A stretch of 64,000 bases of DNA from Lasiosphaeria ovina (lineage: Eukaryota > Ascomycota > Sordariomycetes > Sordariales > Lasiosphaeriaceae). The notes under the pieces were generated by a model. The model had not been told where the DNA came from and made no database searches. It worked only from the letters and a program-made list of their open reading frames with translations. The position numbers were made by a program, and so were the translations under genes. The stretch covers positions 558,001 to 622,000 of the forward strand of contig JAULSN010000010.1 in NCBI GenBank assembly GCA_033439765.1, read 5' to 3'. Positions 1 to 10,868 of this stretch are shown in pieces. Position 1 is the first letter of the stretch. Each line of letters opens with the position of its first letter.

Positions 1-1169
1 GATGTTGGGATTCGGGATTTGGAGATGAAAATAGTAATTATGGGCTCTAGTAGATGAGGGACTGGGTCTTGATACTGTGCGTTGTCTAGTGATTAATCCA
101 CCGAAAGAGAGTCAGAGAGCTTCGAGGAGACATCTTTATACACCATCTCACTCATCCTTGCCCCGAGTTCAAAGACACTTTCACTTTCACCATAAGTTTG
201 TTGCTAGCTGCGGAGGAGACAACTCTCGCGAACCGGATGGCCAGATCGCGTTCAATGCAATATTTACAGGAGCCATGCCAACCTGTTCAGCTTGCACAGG
301 ATGCTCAGCTTGCTCGGACAAGCCTCCTTAAATCCTAAGATGGAAATACAAACCTGCAAGTCCAAATCGGAACAAGCTACGTAGCATGCGTCTGAGGTTG
401 AAAACCTGTTCACAACCCACCAACATCAGATGATCCCGAGCCAGTTAGCCAGTCAAAGAGATGGGCTTGGATTCAGCTTGCATAGAAAAAACTGCCTAGT
501 CCTATAATGGCTTGCCAACTAGCCAACCCCAGTCAACGAGAACATGAACGTGCCAGCCACAACATTGACTCTTGCATGAGAAATGTAGCTCTCGCAGCCG
601 CGCAATGAGTTAATCCGTTCCCTCGTATACAAAATCATATATGAGGGGACTTTATACACGGCCCGACACCCTAGTGGCCGCTTGTCCATTCAGAACCACC
701 CCTTCTCCCCAAACGGCCACCCCGAGTTATGCACCCCTCCGCATGTGCAGGCGGCCCAACCCGATGCAAACAAAGCAACCCAAAAGGTGTCGGGCCACGG
801 AATCCTGTCCCGAGCCGACCAACGCGCGTAATTAGTGCACAGTCAACGATTGAACGAAACACGAGTCCAGGGCCTGGCATCCGACTTACCCGTTCAACCA
901 CCCCACATACCCCCTCCGTCAGAGGCAGCTGAATGCCCTCAGATCGCTTCCTTGTTTGTAAATCAAACCGATTCGGCACAGCACACCCGTCGTCATTGGC
1001 TCAGGTAAGAAGGAATGGTCACCGTGACCAGTACTCAAGAAATCAGATGGTACCTTACTGTTGCATCGCATACACACAGTCTATATTGTTCAACTCCCTC
1101 AGACAGGCCTGAGGAAACGATTTCAAAATCACGCATAGAAAATAAGATCGTGAGTCACATGCCTCTCCA
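1..1169. other. Left-edge intergenic region
   Basis: No convincing gene is visible. The open frames are short (under about 130 codons), overlap on both strands, show no recognisable domain and lack fungal splice logic. The right part is the 3' flank of the minus-strand SDR gene that ends at 1170. The left edge may include flank of a gene outside the window. Confidence 0.5.
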
Positions 1170-2361
1170 TCACTGCCATTTTGCCAGTGCAGTGTCAGAG
1201 TCGGCAATATTCGTCAGGCGCACCGAATCAGACCACAGCGACGTCCTCTTCTCTATGTCCTGCGATTCCTCACTTGTCGACGCCGGCGCCCTCCCGTCGA
1301 GATACACACCACGCGGGTACTCTCCCAGCACCTGGGTATCGAACACGGCGCGGAGGACGTCGCCGGCCGATCTCTGTGTGAGTCTCAGCTGAGGATTTTC
1401 GGCGAAAAGGGACATGACGGTAGCAGCGAGCGGCAGCAGTGGCGGCGCAATGACACGCAACAGGAAGTTGCTGCGCCGGAACAGGGACGACCCCATGCCG
1501 CCGGGGTCGACGGCCAGAGCACAGATGCTGGAGAGGGTCGGGTCACCGGTCAAGCGGGACTGGAGTTCATGCCTGTGTTATCCAGTTCAGCAGCAGGACC
1601 TGTTGGGGGCAAGACGTGGGGAGCGCACATCATCATGATCAGGCAGAGTTTACCAGCGCCGTAACGCCGGATCCCGGCGTCGGTAGTGGGGTAGTCTTTG
1701 GACGAGCTCCATGTGCCCCTGGCCAGGCTCTCTGTGTTATGGTAGAGGGACTTCCACTCGTCTCCGGTATACCACGAGAACCCAGAATTGCGCTTGTCGA
1801 GAGGGCTTTGCACGAAATGAAAGGTCAGAATATCGCGGTCTGGCGCACTAGGTCTAGTAGACTTGTAGAGGATGGAGCTTACTTGTGGCCATAGCTCCCT
1901 ATAACAATCACCCTGCCGTGCTCCTTGTCCATGCTCTGCAGCAGTAACAGGGTCAGCACGAAGTGAGCTAAGTAGTTGACCTGCCAGCTCATGTCGAAGC
2001 CGTCGGGCGTAAAGCACTGCTCAGCACCCTCCATGTACGCAGCGTTGAGGATGAGGGCGCGCAGCCGAGGTAGCGAGCCCTCAGCCACGCGCCTGTTGAT
2101 GTCTGCGGCGACCTTCCGGACGCTGTCGAGGCGTGAGAGGTCCAGCTCGATGACGTCGTGCTGGTGCGAGAGAGATGCAGCGCGTGAAAGGGAACGGTGG
2201 AGGGCCGTTGCGGTCGCTGCGCTGCGCACGCCGTAGAGGCCGTGGTAGTCGGCGCCCCATGCCTGGGACTCGGCCAGGCTTGCGGCGATGGCTGAGCCCA
2301 GTCCCCCGTTGGCTCCCGTAACGAGGATGCTGCCTTTGGCAGCTGACGGCGACGTCGACAT
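1170..2361 (-). CDS. Short-chain dehydrogenase/reductase (SDR), 352 aa, 3 exons
   Basis: An NAD(P)-dependent oxidoreductase of the Rossmann-fold SDR superfamily; substrate unknown. Exons on the minus strand are 2361-1883, 1805-1629 and 1572-1170; the introns (1806-1882 and 1573-1628) have GTAAGC..AAAG and GTGCGC..ACACAG ends and restore a continuous frame. The N-terminal cofactor motif TGANGGLG is at residues 15-22, NAAY at 106-109 is the NNAG-like motif, and the active-site YxxxK is Y208-G-A-G-K212, preceded by an 'RRYGAGKLC' context typical of fungal SDRs annotated as short-chain dehydrogenases. The serine of the triad is probably S156 in 'GSYGH'. The start at 2361 gives a compact N-terminus ahead of the first beta strand. 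It is divergent from the carbonic anhydrase gene, 351 bp away. The family assignment is firm; the substrate cannot be read from sequence. Confidence 0.85.
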
Positions 2362-2712
2362 GGCTGATAATTAGACGGCGCCGGCTAAAGTAGTAAACTC
2401 AAAAGATGAATGCGATTGTGGGGCCGAACTAATGAGGAGCGGGGTGAGTGAAGCGGAGTTTCAGATTGCTACCTAAATAAATCTAGGAAGGCAAGGTAAC
2501 CTGCTACTACAACAGAACAAGTATATTCACCTGACGGGCCTCAGTTACAGCAGTGCCTGCGGGCTAATTTGATGATGGCAAGCTAAGCCTTAATAAGCTT
2601 CCAGGGTTAGGGTCGCTTCCGACTGCCGGAAGAACGCGGGCTCCGCCATTATTTACCTCTCCACCTCCCCACAAGCTCGACGCTTAGCGAGACCGGACCG
2701 GGCCTGCAGCAT
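2362..2712. promoter_or_regulatory. Divergent promoter region between SDR and carbonic anhydrase
   Basis: 351 bp separate the two divergently transcribed starts, so both promoters must lie here. A telomere-like double repeat (GGGTTAGGG, around 2605-2613) resembles the telobox bound by Myb/Tbf1-type factors in fungal promoters. No TATA box stands out. The extent is inferred from gene positions. Confidence 0.4.
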
Positions 2713-3732
2713 GTGCTGAAATTTTTGACATCACTCCGGGCAAGGGGAAGAGCAGCCACCATGCTTAGTTCACGTGTCGGGCGCTCTTTCCTATATTCCG
2801 GCAGGGAGAGAGCGGGACTGCTAAGTTCCTCGCGCGCCGCCGCACTCACTTTGGACACAAACTCGAATTGCAGCATTCCCCGTGGCAGCTTCCTCGCGTC
2901 GAAAAGCAGAACAAGATTATCATTTCAATCTCCATCTCCATCTCGGCGCCAAGCAAGCTCGGACTCCAGCTCGCACTCATCTCCGCCGCCTCCCCTCTCA
3001 GACAACAACAGTAGCAGCAGCAGCAGCAGCACCAGCGAGCGTATCCGCAATTGGCGCGGCATGGCGCAGGAGGACATCTCGCGCTACCTGCGGCAGACGC
3101 ACGACCGCGTCTTCGAGCACAACCGCGCGTGGGCGGCCGAGCAGGCGCGCAAGGACCCGGACTTCTTCTCCAAGATCTCGGCCGGGCAGAACCCCGAGTA
3201 CCTGTGGATCGGGTGCAGCGACTCGCGCATCCCGGCGGAGCAGATCACGGGCTTGGAGCCGGGCGACGCCTTTGTGCACCGCAACATCGCCAACTTGGTG
3301 TGCAACACGGACCTCAACGCCATGAGCGTCATCACGTACGCCGTGCAGCACCTGCAGGTCAAGCACATCGTCGTGTGCGGCCACTACGGCTGCGGCGGCG
3401 TTAAGGCCGCCATGACCGCCACCGACATGGGCCTGCTCAACCCGTGGCTGCGCAACATCCGCGACGTCTACCGCCTGTACGAGCGCGAGCTCGACGCCAT
3501 CCCCGACGAGGCCGCGCGCTACGACCGCCTCGTCGAGCTCAACGTCATCGAGCAGTGCCGCAACGTCATCAAGACGGCCGTCGTCCAGCAGTCGTACGCA
3601 AAGAACCACTTCCCCATCGTCCACGGCTGGGTCTTTGGCCTCAATGACGGCCTGCTCAAGGACCTCGAGATCGACTTCCCCCAGATCCTACGCGACATTC
3701 AGAAGATCTACAACCTTACTGACAGCAAGTAG
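2713..3732 (+). CDS. Beta-carbonic anhydrase, probably mitochondrial, up to 339 aa
   Basis: A zinc enzyme that interconverts CO2 and bicarbonate, supplying bicarbonate to carboxylases. Single exon. The catalytic domain runs from about residue 120 to 335. The zinc ligands of the beta class are visible: C168-x-D170-x-R172 (motif CSDSR) and H224-x2-C227 (motif GHYGCGG). Residues 1-115 are basic, Ser/Arg-rich and end in a poly-Ser stretch encoded by AGC repeats (about 3009-3039), which is not part of the fold. M17 (2761) begins a segment rich in Arg and Ser that looks like a mitochondrial presequence; M117 (3061) would give a cytosolic-sized protein of about 223 aa, close to the yeast enzyme. This fits the mitochondrial CAS2-type paralogue of Sordariomycetes better than the short cytosolic type. 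I list the longest frame; M1 and M17 are hard to separate without transcript ends. Confidence 0.93.
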   Translation: MLKFLTSLRARGRAATMLSSRVGRSFLYSGRERAGLLSSSRAAALTLDTNSNCSIPRGSFLASKSRTRLSFQSPSPSRRQASSDSSSHSSPPPPLSDNNSSSSSSSTSERIRNWRGMAQEDISRYLRQTHDRVFEHNRAWAAEQARKDPDFFSKISAGQNPEYLWIGCSDSRIPAEQITGLEPGDAFVHRNIANLVCNTDLNAMSVITYAVQHLQVKHIVVCGHYGCGGVKAAMTATDMGLLNPWLRNIRDVYRLYERELDAIPDEAARYDRLVELNVIEQCRNVIKTAVVQQSYAKNHFPIVHGWVFGLNDGLLKDLEIDFPQILRDIQKIYNLTDSK

Positions 3733-4391
3733 GCTTTTGGTCTTCAGCGGCGCTGGGCTGATGGGTGATTCCTCTGGCCTGTATTGTTTCGGTATCTACT
3801 TCTGTGCTGGGGAACTGTTCTGTCTAACGACAGGGATCGGCTTTCACTCGGCATCTTCCAGGTTATCGGGGCTAGATTGGATAGAGCAAGTAGACTATAT
3901 CTAGACATGAATTTTGAGAATGACATTATTCTCATATTATACATGACTATTCCGTATACGTGATGAAATCCATCACATGCATAATTAGAGACGGCCATTT
4001 TGAATCTTGGTCGATAATCCCAAATCCAATAGTGTGATAACAGGTTTCTCGCCACAGATAAGCTTTCTGTATCGTGGAAGGCAAGCCTAGTATATCTGCT
4101 GAAAAGTGCTGCGCAGTGCCCCCATCGTTAAGGCTCGCCTGCTGGCTCCTTTGACTGGGTAGTCGAATCATCCAATGAACGTTATAGGGGCATACGGTTC
4201 AGGAACGGGGCCCGATAATGAGTTTTCCAAGTCAAATATAATCGGTAGTTCATTCTATGCGAGCGGCGCTCTTCTAATCATGCACATCTCCAAGTAAATC
4301 ATAGGCGACCTACCCAATCTATCCACACCTATAGTCACATCAGAAAAAAAGAACGAATCCTCCCAGGTCTCAGCTAATACCCAACATGCCG
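3733..4391. other. Convergent 3' flanks of carbonic anhydrase and KMO
   Basis: About 660 bp between two convergent genes. It should hold both 3' UTRs and poly(A) sites. It is A/T-richer than the flanking coding DNA and contains no supported gene. Confidence 0.5.
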
Positions 4392-6258
4392 TCAGTACTT
4401 GTGCAAAATAAACCCCGCCAGCGAGCTCATGAACTGCCCGAGCCGCACGCCGATGTCGGCGGCGCGCCTGTACCGCAGCGCGAAGAACACGCCACCGGCA
4501 ATCAGCGGCATGCCGAGGGCGCCGACGAGGCCGCGTAGCAGCACCCTGCCCTGGTGCTCGCTCTTGGCGACGACGTCCGAGTAGCACTCGTTGCCGAACG
4601 AGACGCGCGAGTACTTTGTCTGCCAGCCCAGGCGGGGCACGTAGACGGACAGCGACTCCTCGAGGAACTTGCGCAGCCGGTAGGCGGGCGAGAGCACCGA
4701 CGCGCGCATCTCGGTGTAGTTCTGCAGCGCCAGGTCGTTGATGGCGTGCGCGTCTGGCACGCGCACCGCCGAATACTCGGCGAGGGCCAGCGCGCGCTGC
4801 GATGCGGCCGCGTCGGCGGGCAGAACGCCCGCCTCGATCGCCGCCGCCGTGCCGTTCTCGCGCGAGTGCTTGTCCAAGATCCCAAACAGAATGCGCACGT
4901 CCTCGAGCCCGGCGTTCATGCCCTGCCCGTAGAAGGGCACCATGGCGTGCGCGGCGTCGCCGAGGACCACGACAGACGATGAGTGGTGGTAGGGCTTGCA
5001 CTTGACGCTAATGAGCGGGAGGTGCGGGTTTTGGCGGAAGGATGCTACAAGCTCTTCGGGCAGGATGAGAGATGTGACTCCGGGAAAGTAATTGTCGAAA
5101 AACTCTGGGATTTGAGTCCCCGCTGCGTCGGCTTCAAGCTCCTCAAAGCGGGCGGCCGGTGCAAACAGCGTACATGTAAAGGAGCCGTCCTTTGAAAAAG
5201 GTCAGCCATTTGTGATGTTGCAAACTCCTGGCTGTCTCATGGGGGCAAGCTTACCTCACTAGGAATGGCGATAAACATGAAATCACGGCCGGGCCAGATG
5301 TGGAGATGGTTTGGCGATATCTTGAACTTGGAAGTTGAACCAGGCTGAGACTCCTTTCTCGGCTGGATCTGAAACTCGCACCACAGAGTGTCGATGTACT
5401 CTTGCTGGTAGTCCATCCGTGTGTACTTCATCATGTGGTATCGAACGGCGGAATGGGCGCCATCAGCACCAATCATCATGTCAAAGTCGACTTCGATTTC
5501 TTTGGACCGTTGCTCTCGAGTCTCCGTGTCGCGGACTTCAAACCAGGCTTTGTTCCTCTGGAAGTCGGCTCCCGTCAGCTTATGGTTGAAGAAGAAGGTC
5601 ACGTTCGGCATGTCTTCCAGAATGTCAAGTAGACGCTTATTAAGGCCGCCACGGTCAATGGCAAGAATTGACTGCACAGTCAGCGCCAGCTTTTGAATCG
5701 GGGGAACTGGCGATTTACCCTTCCGTGGACATCGTAGTCTTGAGCCTGCTCGGAAAGCTCGCCGTTTGGAAGCTTGCCATGAATCATGCGACCCCGCATG
5801 GGGATGGTGACGGCCATGACATGGTCGATGAGTTTCGGCTGGTCGGCATGGCGCATAGCATTGAGACCGCGTTCTGAGAGAGCGAGGTTGATAGATCTGG
5901 TGAAGTTGAGTGGCGTTGTCGACGGGTCGCGAAGATCTGGCCCACGTTAGTTAGTCATTGAGCTCTGAAGTGAGGGAATAACTGAAACAGAGTGCATTGG
6001 TATCATCACCAAGAGTGAAAGAACCAGGGGGTTCTGTTTGTATAGGACAAAAGTATCGAAGCTGATGAAAAAAACAATGGAAGTGAGAGAATGCCAAGAC
6101 TGGAGATGGAAGGAAGATAAAAAAAAACTAGTGACTTGAAACTCACCACTTCGAAGCTCATATATTTCAACTGCATGGCCGCGGTTTGCTGCGTACAATG
6201 CCGACAATGAACCCACCGGACCAGCGCCGACAACAACAACTCTCTGTGTTGAGTCCAT
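4392..6258 (-). CDS. bna4: Kynurenine 3-monooxygenase, 514 aa, 4 exons
   Basis: An FAD- and NADPH-dependent enzyme of the outer mitochondrial membrane that hydroxylates L-kynurenine to 3-hydroxykynurenine in de novo NAD synthesis from tryptophan. Exons on the minus strand: 6258-6147, 5936-5719, 5671-5255, 5189-4392; introns of 210, 47 and 65 bp with GT..AG ends and matching phases. The FAD-binding GAGPVG motif is at residues 11-16, the second dinucleotide-site motif ([16 protein letters not shown]) lies in exon 4, and '[10 protein letters not shown]' is the flavin-hydroxylase DG motif. Family-specific blocks include 'NHLHIWPG' followed by 'FMFIA'. A hydrophobic helix close to the C-terminus ('[18 protein letters not shown]') fits the tail anchor of this family. 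The first intron is unusually long for the window. Length and domain order match the family; alternative identities are unlikely. Confidence 0.93.
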
Positions 6259-6757
6259 GTCAATCCAGCAACTGCTGTTGGACAAAAGTGGAAGGATCAC
6301 GTTGCGCGGTGGATGTTTCCTGACCGTTTCAGGGGTCCAGAGCAACAACCAACTGGTCAGCCCACTATCGCGGCGGGCTTACCGGCAATTATCGGATCCC
6401 AATTGGCTTTTGACGGCGGGTTCAATTAGGTAAGCAAGTCCATGGCCCACTGTCCCGCATGCGACTTTCCGCTTTTTGGGAGCCTGGTTCAAGCATCCCG
6501 CCACTGGGCGCGCCCTTTGCAGACAGGCAGTACGGAGTTAGCCCAAAAAATTCACCAGCAACCAGCCTGCTCCAAAGCGAAGGCTACACGAATAATTCCA
6601 GATTGGCTATATCTCTGGAAGTCTGGTTACGCTGTCATCTCGGCGCCGAAACAAGAACCGCTCCCAACTGCAACCTGATCACGGATCTAGCATCAGCGCA
6701 CCCCGCCATCCTGCTCTCAACCGTGCTTTCGACTTTGCGAAAGTCTAGACAGTCGCC
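6259..6757. promoter_or_regulatory. Divergent promoter region between KMO and MAP1
   Basis: 499 bp between the divergent starts of kynurenine monooxygenase and methionine aminopeptidase. No coding feature is supported. No individual binding site could be assigned with confidence. Confidence 0.4.
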
Positions 6758-8251
6758 ATGGCCGTAGAACCGCCCACAAAAAGGAAGTGCCTTGGCGCAG
6801 ATTGCGACAACGATGCCGGCTCCCTCCAGTGCCCAAAGTGCTTGAGCCTGGATATCAAGGACAGCTTCTTCTGCTCTCAAGACTGCTTCAAGAGGAATTG
6901 GGTGCGTTGGGACTCCGTACCGCTAAGCGCTTTACCCCCCCAGGCTCTACGCCTGGCTTCGTTACCGGCCCCCGCGATCCCTTGCTAATACCGGAGTTGT
7001 AGAGCACGCACAAATCTTTACACAAGCAAGAAAACAGTATTTTGAGCCGAATCTTCCCTCCAAGAGTGATATCTAAACCTGATCCAGACACCGGTTTCTA
7101 CAACCCCTTCCCGACGTTCAACTACACCGGCCCCCTTCGCCCCGTCTACCCGCTCTCTCCCAGACGAGAGGTGCCCAAGTCGATACCCTATCCCGACTAC
7201 GCCGATGACGGTATACCGAAATATGGCAGGTCTATGGGCCGACCCAACAAGATCGAGCTGCTGGACGCCAAAGCCCAAAATGCCATGCGCAAGGTTTGTC
7301 GGTTGGCCAGAGAGGTTCTCGATATCGCTGCGGCGGCCCTTCGGCCAGGCATCACGACAGACGAGATTGACGAGATCGTACACAATGCTTGCATCGAGCG
7401 CAATGTGAGGAGAATCTTCGTTCCTGCCTGTTAACCTGCGATTGGGCAGCTAACAACGGAGTAGTCCTACCCGTCACCCCTAAATTACAACCACTTTCCC
7501 AAGTCGGTCTGCACGTCGGTCAACGAGGTTATTTGCCACGGTATCCCAGACAAGCGGGTATTGCTGGACGGGGATATTGTCAATCTTGACGTGACTCTGT
7601 ACCACGAGGGCTATCACGGAGACCTGAACGAGACCTACTATGTAGGCGACAAGGCCAAGGCGGATCCCGACACGGTGCGCGTGACTGAGACGGCGCGCGA
7701 GTGTCTCGAGGAGGCCATCAAACTGGTGAAGCCGGGCACGCTGATCCGCGAGTTTGGCAACGTGATCGAGAAGCACGCCAAGTCCAAGGGCTGCAGTGTC
7801 ATCCGTACCTACGTCGGCCACGGCATTAACAGCATCTTCCACTGCCCGCCCAATATTCCCCATTACGCGAAGAACAAGGCCATCGGCGAGTGCAAGCCCG
7901 GCATGACATTTACGATCGAGCCCATGATTGCCCTCGGGAAATACCGCGATGTGACATGGCCGGACAACTGGACGAGCACCACCATTGACGGAAAGAAGAC
8001 TGCCCAGTTTGGTAAGATATAAAATCCGCCCCTGCACAAGGCATGATAACTCACATACCTGTGCAGAACACACGCTGTTGGTTACCGAGACGGGCGTGGA
8101 GATCCTGACTGCTCGAAAGGCGGACTCGCCTGGAGGGCCTCTCGTGCCCGAGACTGAGAAACCGCAGACAGCCGTGGAGAGTCTGACTGCCAAGACCGAG
8201 AAGCTTGAGACTGTGGAAAGCTCGAATGCCGAGGCTGAGAAAACAGAGTAG
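6758..8251 (+). CDS. map1: Methionine aminopeptidase 1, 425 aa, 4 exons
   Basis: A cytosolic, ribosome-associated dimetal peptidase that removes the initiator methionine. Exons: 6758-6901, 7003-7404, 7465-8011, 8067-8251; introns of 101, 60 and 55 bp. The N-terminal MYND-like zinc finger that docks eukaryotic type 1 enzymes on the ribosome is present: C11, C16, C25, C28, C39, C43, H51, H55. The peptidase fold has all five expected metal ligands: D224, D235, H301 (motif YVGHGIN), E334 (motif TFTIEP) and E365 (motif FEHT), plus H207 in 'HGIPD'. After the fold there is a tail of about 45 residues with repeated Thr-Glu-Lys units that is not part of the core enzyme. The start has a purine at -3 (gccATGg) and encodes the finger directly. 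Confidence 0.95.
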
Positions 8252-9291
8252 GAACCCGTAAAATTAGCTACCAAGCGGTTTGCCCAGCGGAATAAGAAAT
8301 AAAAAGAGAACAAAAATATTTTCAAGAATAGTGCTCTAAGCATTGTGTTTCGGCGCAAGTGCAATATTTTGGACTCGCGAGGCCCAGAAATATCGGTCAT
8401 GTTAACAGTGCTTGAGCCTTGCGCGAGGGAATGAGGTAAAGACAGGCAGGCACACAACCAGAACAAATTACGCCGTGGCGGAAACCATCCAGTTAAACGA
8501 ACTGGTGGCGTACGTACACCACTATCAACCGAGATACGTACCGTGACCGTTTGGAAAACTGCCCGCCTTTGCCTAGCATGTTTTTGAACTTATTGGTGAG
8601 GTTGTTAATTCCCCCCATTCCAGTCACAGTACATTGCTGAGAGCCGGAGATTGTGGGTGTCACTGGTGAAGGATACACTTCGAGTATTTTGGGCATTTAC
8701 ATAAATATCGAGAATTATCAGATGTTAAGATTTGGCAGCGTAAGTATCAAACAAACGCTTTGTCTCGATCGGCCTTGGCCTGTAAAAGCGCGTCATCTCT
8801 TATCAGGCTCCAAGCCTTCGAGGAGGCTCGACGTAACCCCACACCCGCCCCTCCTGGTTGGCGTGCTGCTCGAGGCAGCAGAAGCTTGGGCCACCACAAA
8901 AACCAGCGGCAGGGCAGGGCCATCCATCATTTGGAGCCAACCTGATCGCCCCGACCTCCACGCCTCCAACCTCAGGAACCTATCCACATACTTCCACCAC
9001 GTGTGACAAAGCCTCTTTTCCCTTTTTAGGCCTCTCTCCAGCCACGTATACTCGAACGCGCCAGACACCATCGTCTCTTCCGCGCCCATATCCGTCTTTG
9101 GCTGTGCGACGGGATCAATCACGCTAGGACCTGTCGAGCCCTTGTCTTGGCAACCCGCTCGCAAACCGCACATCGCGCATTTCACGCCGCTTCCGAGACC
9201 CTCGACCAAGCTCCTCCTTCGCACGCCGATTCGAACCCGCAAGAGCCAGCAAAACCCCCACACCAGCTGCACCCTCCCCCCAACCGCCATC
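8252..9291. other. Intergenic region between MAP1 and ERV14
   Basis: About 1 kb holding the MAP1 3' UTR and the ERV14 promoter. The stretch 9130-9290 is C-rich with little G, as is usual for the 5' leader of highly expressed fungal genes. The short frames seen here have no recognisable product. Confidence 0.45.
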
Positions 9292-10021
9292 ATGTCGGGC
9301 GAAGCGTGGTTATACCTCTTTGCCGTGCTGATAAACGCCGTCAACCTATTTCTCCAAGTCTTCTTCACCATCATGTACAGCGATCTGGAATGGTACGGCT
9401 TCCCCGCCCTAGCTTGCGCGCATCCGAGTCGTCGAGGATCTTTCCTGTTCAACCGACGGGGAGCTCGACTTAGACACTTGCCAGCGCGTTTGCCCCGAGC
9501 GCAATCATGAGTGGAATGCTGACTGTCGTCCGTGTGTGCCGTGTAGCGACTACATCAACCCGATTGACCTCTGCAACCGCCTCAACACCTACATCATCCC
9601 CGAAGTCGCCGTCCACGGATTCATTACCTTCCTGTTCCTCATCAACGGATACTGGGTACCTTTGATCCTCAACCTGCCGCTCCTCGGGTGGAACGTCAAG
9701 AAGTGAGTTCAACTCTTCCCGGAGCCTCTCTCAAGGCTCCCGGGTCTGGATACTGGGAGGATAATATACTGACACTCGGGACTAGGATCGTCGACAACAC
9801 GCACCTTCTGGACGCGACCGAGATCTTCCGGAAGCTCAACGTACACAAGAAGGTAAGGGATGGAAGATACTGTAACGCTCATGGCTTCTTCGAAGACAAC
9901 GCTAACCACCCGGCTTTCTTCTCTGTAGGAATCATTCACCAAGCTGGGTTTCCATCTTGTGCTCTTCTTCTTCTACCTTTACAGCATGATCGTCGCCCTG
10001 ATCAAGGACGAGGCTCACTAG
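9292..10021 (+). CDS. erv14: ERV14/cornichon-family ER cargo receptor, 138 aa, 4 exons
   Basis: A three-helix membrane protein that loads membrane cargo into COPII vesicles leaving the ER. Exons: 9292-9392, 9547-9702, 9786-9852, 9929-10021; introns of 154, 83 and 76 bp. Joined, the frame has exactly 138 residues, the same length as yeast Erv14. The first helix begins straight after the start ('[20 protein letters not shown]'), followed by the family block '[20 protein letters not shown]', which is split by the first intron inside the Cys codon. The second helix is around '[19 protein letters not shown]', and the last exon carries the third ('[16 protein letters not shown]') and the short lumenal tail. 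The start at 9292 is the only one that keeps the first helix. Confidence 0.95.
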
Positions 10022-10868
10022 AGTCCCCCCAACTGGCCACTGCGTGCAGTCGGACCCGTTATCGTGCGCAGGCCCTCTGGAAGAACCCCTCTCGTATATA
10101 TGGGACGGCGTTGAAGTGCGCACGCGCGCGCGTGCATGAATGCTCGGGCATCAGATAGAAACCAGGCGGCGGCCACTTTGAATCGCAAACGGCCCGGCGA
10201 GGATACGAAGAAGGCGGTGGGTTAATTCGCGGGGCGATGGATGACTGGCTTTGTAATGACTGGGGTGGGAAGATGATAGCGCGGCCTTGTTTTCGGCTCA
10301 AGAAGTCTGGATAAGCAAGGACGGAAGGGTGGGGAAGCAAACGCGTGTAAACTTGCGAGACCACGAATAGCATTTCTTAGGCGGCGGGGGCTCTGTGTTT
10401 GCGTGTTGGGGAGGGGATCGTGGAGATGGGAGGGAAAGAGAGAGAATGGGCCTTGTATCTCGAACTGTCTGTCACACGGGTTCGCTTGTTAGAGAATACC
10501 TATCTCCTATGGGTTGGTTATCTTAGCTCGAGCATTTTCTTGAACTATATTACCCTTTCTTCTGAACCCCGCTGCTAATGTTTTGTACTATCTCGTTACC
10601 AGGCGAGCCGGTGGTATCAGATGGAAGTACGGGGCTCAGCTTGTATTTGGTGCCCCAAGAGCGTAAAGCTCGGAAAGCTTGTTTGTGGACGTTGCAGCTT
10701 GTCACTTCGGCAGTGGCGTCGTGGTGGCACTGTCAAAATTGTGGCCCGTGCGCCACTTTACAGTTTTGCCAAGCTTTACTCCGGAGCAAGAACGCGCCCC
10801 GCGAACGCGAGAGACGGCCTAGCTTCTGCAACTTTCAACATCGAATTTGGTCGCGCGCAATAAGAACC
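10022..10868. other. Intergenic region between ERV14 and PRP17
   Basis: About 850 bp with the ERV14 3' UTR and the PRP17 promoter. The PRP17 reading frame stays open upstream to 10578, but that stretch reads as low-complexity non-conserved sequence and is taken as 5' leader. A short alternating purine-pyrimidine run (gcacgcgcgcgcgtgcatg) lies near 10120-10138. Confidence 0.4.

Noticed and set aside
1854..1882. Nearest acceptor for the first SDR intron (29 nt)
   Set aside because: Too short for a spliceosomal intron; the acceptor at 1806 gives 77 nt and a family-like sequence.
2998..3624. 208-codon minus-strand frame
   Set aside because: Antisense to carbonic anhydrase, which has complete catalytic motifs.
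10578..10868. Open upstream extension of PRP17
   Set aside because: In frame but not like the family N-terminus; the ATG at 10869 has a strong context and gives the expected start.
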